Source of the DNA: Azolla pinnata
Taxonomy: Eukaryota; Streptophyta; Polypodiopsida; Salviniales; Salviniaceae
NCBI GenBank assembly: GCA_037176905.1
Contig: JBBBWG010006125.1
Span: forward strand, 1-26,979
Direction: 5' to 3'
Length of the DNA: 26,979 bases
Shown: positions 8,771-18,000 of the stretch, piece after piece
How the letters are laid out: each line of letters opens with the position of its first letter
Numbering within the stretch: position 1 is the stretch's first letter
Program-made: the position numbers and the translations under genes
The notes under the pieces: generated by a model
What the model saw: only the letters and a program-made list of their open reading frames with translations
Database searches by the model: none
What the model was told of the DNA's origin: nothing

Positions 8771-9180
8771 AGGGGCAAAAAGCCATTGAAATCACAAAAT
8801 TACAAATTAACGCCTGATCTTATCTTCCACTAAAAATCGACACCAAATTAATTGTCGCTAGTATTGATTTTATTCCTAATCGCTTCCCACTAATTGATCC
8901 CAATCGATTTCCGTACTACGTTCGACTAACTAAAGTTGGTAATTTTCTAGAATCTAATAAATTGATTAACGCGTCAATTTGGTTTTAATCAAGCGATTAA
9001 GCCTTAATCAATGATCTAATTTCATGTTAATTGAATTCACAGCTACTCGATATGGTGTTAATCAATCAATTGCGCTGCGCGTTAATCTTAAAACTAGGCG
9101 TTAATTTGTGATTTCTAGTTTGGGTAGGCGTTAAAATGCAATTTATAATTTTGTTAGGCGTTTTTTCGGTAAATTTTCCC
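8771..9180 (-). mobile_element. Mutator-like MITE, copy 2 (inverted)
   Basis: The reverse complement of this segment aligns over nearly its whole length with 6913-7341. It shares the terminus GGGAAAATTTACCGAAAAAACG and the repeated AACGCCTA blocks. It also shares GGGAAGCGATTAGGAA in the middle and a final AGGCGTTAATTTGTA. The outer end at 9180 (TTTTCCC) is intact. The inner end near 8771 looks shortened by about 25 bp. I see no convincing 9-bp target duplication: the flanks TAGATCAAA and TAGAATATT agree at only 5 of 9. Confidence 0.7.
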
Positions 9181-9638
9181 TAGAATATTTGCAGGAAAAA
9201 AAAAAGAGATCGATAAAAAAAAAGGATAAATAGATAGATAAAAATAAAAGGATAAAGGACAATTGTTTTCGAAAAAAAAGAATAAAGAAAAACAGATGGA
9301 AAAAAAAGAGGGAAAATCACGAAGGATTTTGGTCCAATTGACTTTTCTTTTATAACTAATGACAAGATATTCGCATTAAAAAGAAAAAGAAAAGGAAAAA
9401 GAAAAAGAAAAAGAAAAAAGAAAACAGAAGACAGATTAAAAAAGAAAAGAAAAGATAAATAGATACGTGGATCGATGGATAAAAAAAAAAGGGAATAAAA
9501 AGGAACAAGGACAATTGTTTGGGGGAAAAAAAAAAGAAAAAAAAGAAAAGTAAAAAATAAACAGATAGATAAAACAAAATAAAGAGATTTTAGAATAGGT
9601 AAAAATAATAAGAATCGTGATATATAAAAAAAAAAAAA
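9181..9638. other. Poly-purine A-rich spacer with a diverged direct repeat
   Basis: Very A-rich, with AAAAAG runs at 9377-9425. A segment starting GATAAATAGATA and ending GGACAATTGTTT occurs at about 9224-9272 and again at about 9453-9520, so the block grew by a local duplication. Poly-Phe/Tyr frames on the - strand are artefacts of composition. Confidence 0.65.
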
Positions 9639-9659
9639 ATATATATATATATATATATA
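9639..9659. repeat. (AT)n tract
   Basis: About ten AT dinucleotides after a 13-base A run. It lies about 0.6 kb upstream of the AIR9 start codon, and more A/T-rich sequence follows to 9710. It could help open the DNA, but I see no distinct TATA box that I would assign to AIR9. Confidence 0.8.
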
Positions 9660-9717
9660 AATATAGAAAAATAGAAAAATAAATAAATATAGAAAAATAA
9701 ATATATATTTTGTCTGC

Positions 9718-9850
9718 GGCGCCGTCCGACGTGGACAGCCACGTCACCTGCCACGTGGACGCATATGCTTTCTTGGCTCTGGCGCCGTCCGACGTGGACC
9801 GCCACGTCACCTGCCACGTGGACTTTCTTCCACGTCGGACTGTCCACGTC
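9718..9850. promoter_or_regulatory. ACGT-core (G-box) cluster 2 with 43-bp direct duplication
   Basis: Eight ACGT cores lie in about 135 bp, including palindromic CCACGTGG G-boxes at 9751-9758 and 9814-9821. A 43-bp unit at 9718-9760 is repeated at 9781-9823 with a single mismatch. Each copy carries GACGTGG, CCACGTCA and CCACGTGG. Two further cores, TCCACGTCGG and TCCACGTCAG, follow. bZIP/bHLH factors (ABA-, light- or stress-linked families) bind such cores. The cluster sits 420-550 bp upstream of the AIR9 ATG, so it is a strong candidate control region. The transcription start is unknown. Confidence 0.6.
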
Positions 9851-9934
9851 AGCCGTCTCTCTCCTTTCGCCCTTTTCTCTTCTGCTTCTCTGTTCCCTCT
9901 TCTCTGTTCTTCTCTTCTGTTCTGTCCGGAGCAT

Positions 9935-10135
9935 ATGGCGATGGTGGGCTCCGGAGCTCACCTGTCAGCTTTCTCTCTTTCTTCTTCTTCTTCTTCTTCT
10001 TCTTCGTCTTCTTCGTCTTCGTCTTCTTCTTCTTCCCTTCTTCCCCTTCTTCTTCCTCTTCCTCCTCTTTTTCCTCTTCTGTTATATGGCTATGGCGGAC
10101 CTTCGCCTCTGCCCCTTGATTACCTGCCGCCGTAG
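9935..10135 (+). CDS. Possible upstream ORF of AIR9 (66 aa)
   Basis: An ATG at 9935 opens a 66-codon frame that stops at 10135, 134 bp before the AIR9 start. It encodes MAMVGSGAHL, then a long Ser run from TTC/TCT repeats, then a Leu/Pro-rich part ending LDYLPP. If transcription begins upstream of 9935, ribosomes would meet this frame first and AIR9 translation could be reduced. The peptide is low-complexity, so the effect would come from translation itself rather than a peptide function. It is equally possible that transcription starts downstream and the frame is never in the mRNA. The frame extends upstream to an ATG at 9710, which I think is promoter DNA. Confidence 0.25.
   Translation: MAMVGSGAHLSAFSLSSSSSSSSSSSSSSSSSSSLLPLLLPLPPLFPLLLYGYGGPSPLPLDYLPP
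9979..10080 (+). repeat. (TTC)n/(TCC)n pyrimidine tract in AIR9 5' region
   Basis: Almost pure pyrimidine with TTC triplets broken by TCG and TCC. It lies in the probable 5' leader. It is antisense in sense-strand composition to the GAA/GAG tracts that encode the acidic part of AIR9 exon 1. Confidence 0.8.
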
Positions 10136-10147
10136 GTAGCGTAGAAA

Positions 10148-10150
<3 letters not shown>

Positions 10151-10190
<40 letters not shown>
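10151..10190 (+). repeat. (CT)20 tract in AIR9 5' UTR or core promoter
   Basis: Twenty uninterrupted CT dinucleotides, 80 bp before the start codon. CT/GA tracts near the start are common in plant core promoters and leaders and can bind BBR/BPC GAGA-binding factors. The tract is likely length-variable. Confidence 0.85.
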
Positions 10191-10195
<5 letters not shown>

Positions 10196-10269
10196 GCGGA
10201 ACCTAGATTCCCCCTCTCAGATCATCCTTCCCCTCCTTTCTACGCTCTGATCTCGCCCCCGTCTGCCCC

Positions 10270-12024
10270 ATGGATGACGACCCGGGAGCTCATTCCGGCG
10301 TAGCAGGAGCGGCGCGCAAGCTCGGCCATGGCGATGCGCAGGCGCAGAACGGGAATGCAGGTCCGGCCCCCCTCCCGGCTAATGGAAACGGCAAGCATGC
10401 ACAGAGAGTCCTGGAGGAAGGCGGCGGCGGCGGCGGCGAGCTGGACGGGGTCAGCCATGGCGACGGATCTGAAGTAGAAGAAGAAGAAGAGGAGGAGGAT
10501 GATGAAGAAGGGGCAGAAGAAGAAGAAGCAGAAGCAGAAGCAGACGGTGAAGAAGAAGAAGGGGAAGAAGGAGAAGGAGAAGGAGAAGAAGACGGAGAAG
10601 AAGAAGAAGGGGAAGATATCATAGCTAGGGTTCGCATGCCAGAGAGTCGTGCAGGAAATTTCGCAGGAGAAGGCGATGAGGAGGACGAGGAAGAGGACGC
10701 AGAAGCAGAAGCAGAAGCAGATGCAGATGCAGAAGAAGAAGAAGAAGATGAAGCAGCCATGGCCAGGAACGATCTGTCAGAAAACGGAGAAGAAGAAGAA
10801 GAAGAGGAAGAAGAAGAGGAAGAGGAAGGCGGTGCTCCGGGCCATGGAGCAGCTATGGCGCAGAAGGAGAAGAAGAAGAAGAAGAAGGAGAGCAAGAAGG
10901 CGTCGTCTTCCATGGCGATGGCGCCGGGGAGATCGCTGCAGAGGAAAGCCATGGCCATGGCCATTCCTCCGCTGGTCGTGAGCAGAGCTCCGAAGCCATC
11001 GCTGAGCCTGAGCAAGCAGTCCTCGTCGTCTGCTCCAACGAACAAGCACCTCACGCCATGCTCGCTGGATCCTTCGCACTCCCATCACCACGGCCATAGC
11101 CATCGATCTCCTCCCGCAGTTCTGTTCCGCAACTTCTTGAAGTCGTCCTCTCCGCAGGCCCTGGCGAGGCAGGCCGAGTCTGCAGAGCCGCTTCCTCCTC
11201 CTCCTCCTCCTCCTCGCCGCCATAGCCTGGGGAGCAGCACCTCCGCCCTGCCAAACCCTAACCCTAACCCTAACTCGAGGATCGCCGCTTCTGCTTCAGC
11301 CAAGACCTCGTCGAGCCCCAGCGGCATTGCTTCACCACGCCCCAACCCTCGCAGAGCCTCGCTCGACTCCGCCAGAACTCGGATTCCCCCGCTCTCCGCT
11401 TCTGCTTCTGCTTCTGCTTCTTCTCCATTGGAGAAGATCAAGCAGCCTCGCAGCAGCAGAGCTTCCTTCTCCTCCTCCTCCTCCCCCTCGGAGCTCCTGC
11501 GCAGGGCATCCCCCACAAGCTCCGCCTCCGCCGCTCGAGGTTTCTCGTTCGGGAAAGGCTCTCCCAAGAACTCCTTCCCTTCCTCCCCGGCAACTCCCGA
11601 CAGCTCGAAGCACTCGACTCCGCGAGGAGCTCCTCCTCCTCCTCCTCCTCCTCTGTCTGCAGGGACCAAAGCCATCTCCCCCCGGACTCCTACCTCCACC
11701 TCTTCCTCCGCCAGGTCTCGTGTTCGAACCCCAGGTAGCAACAATGCAGGATCTGCCACCAGCGCCGCTGCTACTTCTAGCTTCGCTCGCAAGAAGGTTA
11801 GCCCTGTCTTCACCCACGGCACTGTCAAACGGCTGTCGAGCTCGGGGGACAGCATCGGTACGAATGGCGGTGGAGCCCAGATCGTCTCGGATCGGCTCTC
11901 CCCCAGATTGTCTCCTTCGCCCGATCATCACGGGGCGAGTCGACGGAAGTCGCTGACCTCTGAGAGCCGAGACTCGCGATTCATCGCGCTTCCACCTGTG
12001 GATGTGAAAGCAGGGGATGATGTG
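10270..12024 (+). other. AIR9: AIR9 exon 1: acidic extension and basic Ser/Pro-rich microtubule-binding region (residues 1-585)
   Basis: One 1755-nt exon ends in phase 0 at GATGTG/gtatgt. Residues 1-67 are Gly/Ala-rich. Residues about 68-190 are an acidic low-complexity tract of Glu runs with Glu-Ala and Asp-Ala repeats. It switches sharply to KEKKKKKKESKK at about 198-210. Residues 211-575 are Ser/Pro/Arg-rich with many S/T-P sites and two poly-Pro runs (about 307-316 and 453-461), plus a His cluster, HSHHHGHSHR, at 270-279. The final RDSRFIALPPVDVKAGDDV is the conserved lead-in to the LRRs. In Arabidopsis the corresponding basic part binds microtubules. The acidic tract is not part of the family as I know it. 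The exon is far more GC-rich than the remainder of the gene. Confidence 0.9.
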
Positions 12025-15000
12025 GTATGTATCCGTTTGTCAAAATCTGCAATTGCGGTCTCCTTTCTTCTTTTTGATCGATGGATTCATTGATTGGTTG
12101 AATTTGGGGCGATCTTGTTCTCTCCATGCAGAGGCTGGATTTGCGGGGCCAGAGGGTTCGGAGCCTGGATTGTAATCTTGTCCATTTAACGCCGAAACTG
12201 GAGGTCTGTAATCTTGACACCTTTACTGGAATGCTGTGAATCTGTGTAGGGCTATAGAAGGAAGGGCTTCAGCTTGTGGAACACATAATTAAAGCTTAGC
12301 TTGACAAAATCGTTAATCAGCGGAATCAATCTCCTTAATGTGGATGATAGGTTTGTGTATGGAATTGGCATGGCTTGTGTCACTGAGAATCACTCAGAAA
12401 ATCTTAATGTTTTGATTAGGATCGAGGCAAGTAAGTATCTGTGGGAAAATGCATAGAGTAGGAATAGTAGCGAAATAGTAGCAAAATGTCAGCAAAATGT
12501 TGAACAGGGTGTATATAAGAAGGGGATATTTACTGATCTCTTCTCCGTCAACTATTTATTGTTCTGCTCTCCTTCAAAAAGGATGGATGTAGAAGGAAGT
12601 ACAGTGGTTCAAAAGAAGGGAATATATAGTTCATCCTCTTTCACAGCCTCCTCTCCACAGCCAAAAATTATATGTAGAGGCATTAGTTGATCGTTGTGCA
12701 ATGAAATTATGGACCTATTGGGTTGAAATTGTTTTCCATTTGTATCTGCTAAGCTCATGCCATTACATGAATATGTTTTCTTGCAGTTTGTATACCTCAG
12801 GGACAATAAGCTTGCAAACTTAGCTGGAATAGAGATTCTAAAACGTGTCAAGGTTAGAAATCTGATGCCAGCTTTATGTATGTCAAGAAAACAATTAATG
12901 ACAGTTCAAAGGGCCATCACATGTCTGATTGACATGGCTGTTTTTGATGACAGGTTTTGGATCTCAGTTTTAATGAATTCAAAGGGCCTGGTTTCGAGCC
13001 TTTATCAAACTGCAAAGCCCTCCAGGTTAACTTTGGTTTTTGTTTGCTTCCCAAACAAAGCAGGTTTTCATGGGATGGATCTCATTGATGACTCACTTTT
13101 TTGTTTTTTCGTTTACATTCCAGCAACTTTATCTTGCTGGTAACCAAATTACATCTTTAAGTGGCTTGCCACAGCTTCCGAATCTGGAGGTATTTACATC
13201 TCAATAATCAAGAAGTTCTTGGCAATCTGTTTCTGTGTTCCTTTTTGGTAATGGAATTTGGTGGGTGTGCTCTAGTTCCTATCCGTTGCCCAGAATAGAC
13301 TGAAATCATTAACAATGGCATCACAGCCGAGGCTCCAGGTATGCACAGTCGTATTAGTTAAATAACATTAGTCGATATATGCTCGAAGTTTAATTTTGGT
13401 TTCACTAATTAGTTTTCTATTTTCCTCCTTGTGAAGGTCCTGGCTGCAAGCAAGAACAAAATCTCCACATTCAAAGGGTTTCCTCAGCTGCCATTGCTCG
13501 AGGTTCTTGATGCACCCCTCTTAAGTTTCTACTTGTGCGCTTCTATGCTTGTTCAGCTTTGAAGATCTCTGAGATCTCTTCAAAGTGTCTTTGTAAAGCT
13601 CGATATTGAGAGTTAGACTATTGTTTTGCCATGGTTACTATAGCATTTGCGTTTGGAAGAGAACCCGATACTAGAAATGCAACATGTTGAAGCAGCTGCA
13701 ATATTGTTGGCTGGACCAACATTAAAGAAGTTTAATGATAAAGGTAGGATGTGAATCTAATTGTAGTACAATGGATCTCACTATGTTTATAAGCATAAAC
13801 GCTGTGTGGAGTACTCATTCTGCTTATCTAGGTGGCCCTTAATTCATAGGATGCGTGGCTTATACTCTCGATTGCTATCACAGATTTACCTTTGGAGGAA
13901 CAAGAGCTTGCCCGTTTGTATCCTGCACATACAGCTCTATGCATTAGGGATGGTTGGGATTTCTGCGATGTCAATGAAGCTTTTGGTAAGTGGATGTTTG
14001 TAAGCTTTACAAAGGTGTTTGAAGTTGATTTTCTCATCTATATTGTGTCCATGGGGACAGAATCAAGCATGAATTTCCTCAAAGCACAGTGGTCTGAAAG
14101 GATCCCTCCTGGGTATGCTGTTGAGCAAGCCTTGATTGATAAACCTTCTGAAGAGGATCCGTGCAGTTGTCATTTTAAGTTTATCAAGCAGAACAGTGAG
14201 CTTGATGACCTGGCTTTGAGATATCAATGGTATATTGGGGGTAAAACACCTGCCAACTTTGTGGCCATTGAAGGTGCTACGGAAGAGGTTAGCTTGCATT
14301 CTTGCCTGCTATCAATGTTGAAGCTTTAGATTTGTTATTCATATTGTTTCTCCAATGAAAGACACCGCTATTATTGTGCATTTTGTTCTCTCATATACTT
14401 TAAGTTTCAATGGAATGATGGATATATTTGTTATATTGCTTTATGGAAGTCTTACTGGCCAAAGCACGAAGATGTTGGTCGCTGCCTGAAGGTGGAATGT
14501 ACTCCTATGCTTGGAGGAACAGAGTATCCTCCGATATTTGCTGTTTCATTTCCTGTTTTACCAGGTAAAGTTGTGAATTATTATATCGGTATTTCCAGTT
14601 GCTTGTATGAAGTATACTTCACAATGCACATGCATGGATAATCTTCTTCCGGCTACCCTTGTTTCTTGCATTCAGGCAGTGGATGTCCAAAGGTTATGAG
14701 CCTTACAGTGAAGGGAGAATTGGAAGAGGGCCATGTTATCAGAGGTCATGCAAATGTAGCTTGGTGTGGGGGGACGCCTGGTAAAGCGATTGTAAGGTAG
14801 TATTGTGTAAGGAGAATATTTCTGTTTGGTCACAATGTTGAAAAAGGGAAGGCTAACCGATGTGTATCGGGTCAGTTGGCTGAGGCGATATGCCAATCAA
14901 AGCCCCGTAGTGATTCTTGGAGCAGAGGAGTTGGATTATCGACTTATGTTAGATGATGTTGATGCTAATCTACTTCTGATGTACACACCTGTGACACAAG

Positions 15001-18000
15001 AAGGTGTAAAGGGAGAGCCTCACTTTGCTACAACTGCAGTGGTACATGCAGGTGATTTCTCCTTTATGAGCTAAGAGAATATCCTGTTCTAGGGTTTCTC
15101 CTCCGTTTAAGTCACCAGGAAGCACTTAGTACATGCTTTTGATATATAAATATTTGTGCATTCATATTGTGTATGGCTTTTAAATAACTCCAGACTTGCA
15201 TTCTTTGGTGCAGACTTCAAACCTTGAAAGGATAGTTTAGTATCTAAACTGTGTTGTCAATTGGCTTTCTTTTTCCAGCCAATCCTTCTATCAGCAATGT
15301 GCATATTCTTGGAAATCTGGAGGAAGGAAACACTGTCAATGGCGTTGGAACATACTTCGGGGGTAAAGAAGGGCAGAGCAAACTTGAATGGTATCGAGAG
15401 GACCTTGAGTTAGGGTAAGTTTGTATAACGATAATGGTTCTGTACTTTAATATAAATTATTGTAAACTTTGTCCTGTTGGGATAGTATATTTGATGTTGA
15501 TTTGACTTACCTTTTTCTATTCTTCAGGGAGTTCAAGCTTGTAGCAAAGGGAACTTACGAGTACACTTTGTCTGAAGAGGATGTAGGCTCAAGGATCATG
15601 TTTTCGTATACTCCTGTAAATTATGCAGGTGAATGCGGCACTCCATTACAGTATAATTCATACTATTTGGCACGATGATTACGAGGGAAGTTGAACTACA
15701 TCATGTTTTTGCTACATTAGGTCTTCAAGGTGAATCTCTCTCGGCTGTATCTGCAAAAGTATCGTTAGGTATGATTTATCTATTGTCAACGTGTGTATCA
15801 TTCATTTCATGTATATATCTTTACTCCAAGTGGATAACATTTTATGCATGACAGCCACTCCAAAGGTCTCCCAGCTGAGAATAGTTGGAGACATATGTGA
15901 GGGTAGTAAAGTTGCTGTCAGTGCAATGGTTTCTGGTGGAGTGGAGGGCGCTAGCCGTGTACAGTGGTTCAAAACCAATACCCCAGATGAATCCCTTGGA
16001 GATGCCAACCTAGAAGCAATAAGCACAGCAAAAGTATCAAAGGTCGGTCGTAACATGTACTTGTGTATAAATTCTCGTCTAATACATCTGCACTATACTA
16101 GTCGATCTTATGTGTAAATTCTCGCATGGAACATTCTCATTAACCTATCTGATGCATTTTATGTCTTCCCTTTCAGGCTTTCCGCATCCCTCTTGGTGCT
16201 GTTGGGTTTTATTTGGTAGCAAAGTATACACCAGTTCGCTCAGATGGTGAAAGTGGAGAACCAGTCCTGGCCTTTTCTGACGTTCCTGTTAAAAGTAAGT
16301 AGTGATTTTTATTCACGGAGAACTTGTAGGGAGCATTCACAAAAGTGGTTATTAATCAATACTCATCAAATCATATTTTCTGTGTTTTTGATTCTTCTGA
16401 ATAACATCAGTGCTATCTCCAAGTCTTAGCTTCTTATCAATAACGGGAGACTATGTAGAAGGTGAAATCTTGACAGCATCATATGGTTATGTTGGAGGAC
16501 ATGAAGGCAGAAGCCAATATAGTTGGTATCTGCATAAGGTATAAAAAGTTGTTCTTAGAATCCTATGTATTCACCAGAGTTTGTTGCAACTGTATGATGT
16601 TAAGATACAATTCCTTCAGGATGAAAGCGATTCTGGAGAGCCGATCCTGGAATCAGCAGGGCTTTTGCAGTATCACATCACGACCGAAGCTGTGAACCAC
16701 TTTGTCTCTTTCAAGTGTATACCTGTGCGGGATGATGGTTCAGTTGGGGAGGAGAAAACTGTGATGGGTCAAGGGCGTATACAACCAGGTTTGTGCATTT
16801 TTAGTGAGTGGATTTCAAGCTGAAGTTAGGCTCATGTGAAATCAGTGGGTCATTACTTGTTTTTCTTCCAGGCTCTCCAAAATTGCTATCATTGGAAATT
16901 CGAGGAGATACAATTGAGGGCGGTGAACTGCATGTGGAGAAAACATACTGGGGTGGAATTGAAGGTTCTTCAAAGCTCCGATGGTTTTTGGTGAGCTCAT
17001 CTGACTCGCTCACTATGTTTACAACTGCCTAGTGGAAGTGATGCTGACATACTTGACATATTTGAATCCGTTGTTTACAGATGAGTCCCGACGGGATGCA
17101 ACAAGAGATCAGCAGGGCAAATGACTATACATATACATGTTGTACAGAAGATATTGATGGTTATATTTGTGTATCTTGTGAACCTACTCGTTCTGATGGT
17201 GTTAAGGGTTCAGTTGTAATATCGCAAACTGTTGGACCTGTTAGATCTGGTGAGCATTTATTTTATCATTTCTCCTTCGGGTTGAAATAAATTTTGTTTC
17301 TGCTATCTGAGTGGTTTACCTGTAATAATCTGATGTGTATTAAGCACTCTATACAGCTGATCCTGTTCTTATTTCTAGAGGTATATGTGATTGACTAGCT
17401 CTAATTCACTGACAAGCAGTGGTTGACCCATTGCAGCTTTACCATCTTGTAATTCTCTGGAGCTTTATGGTGATCCTGTTGAAGGAGAGACCCTCAGCTT
17501 TATTGCATCTTATAGTGGCGGGTGAGTATTCATCCATTTGCCCAAACATATGATGTCCAACGCTCCAAGTTAATCAAAGCTGGGTTTTCTCCAGAGAGAG
17601 AGGAGCATGTGCTTGCGAATGGATTAGATTAACGAAGAGTGGTATTGAAGAATGGCTAACCTTTGGAGGTATAAACTATCATTCACAACCTCCATGATTC
17701 AAGATTGCTTTGGAGCCCAAAAAATCATTGCAACATCCTTTCTATTAATTGTAGATGGCTTGAATTTGACGCTTGATGATGTGGGCTGCCGAATCAAACT
17801 GGTTTACACACCTGTTCGGAAAGATGGAGTAACTGGAGCTCCCAAAAGTGTTGTGTCGGATGTAGTTGAGGCTGGTGTGTTTTACTAAACTACTCTGTAA
17901 TTACTGTTTTCTGTGTTTTTGGGATATCATTTTCTTCATATAACGAATTTATCTGTTGTTACATGTCAAAATCAGAAGGATTTAACCTCCTGCTTTCTTT

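Noticed and set aside
8762..9189. 9-bp target duplication for MITE copy 2
   Set aside because: TAGATCAAA and TAGAATATT agree at only five of nine positions, which is not convincing.
9356..9961. Phe/Tyr-rich membrane-protein-like frames on the - strand
   Set aside because: Produced by A/T homopolymers and the ACGT array; not supported by motifs.
10290..11054. 254-aa frame on the - strand inside AIR9 exon 1 (poly-Ser)
   Set aside because: It is the complement of GAA/GAG codons of the acidic tract. The + strand frame continues through confirmed splice sites into the conserved LRRs.
11085..11956. Several long frames on both strands in the second half of exon 1
   Set aside because: GC-rich, stop-poor shadow frames with Leu/Pro or Gly/Glu runs and no motifs.
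14797..14875. AIR9 frame break at the stop right after GKAIVR
   Set aside because: A gtagta donor at 14797 and cag acceptor at 14875 rejoin as AG/T, giving SWLRR as in the family.
15601..15678. Read-through end of AIR9 exon 15 to a stop at 15678
   Set aside because: The donor at 15629 and a 48-nt exon at 15721-15768 restore the family text and frame; retention would end the protein early.
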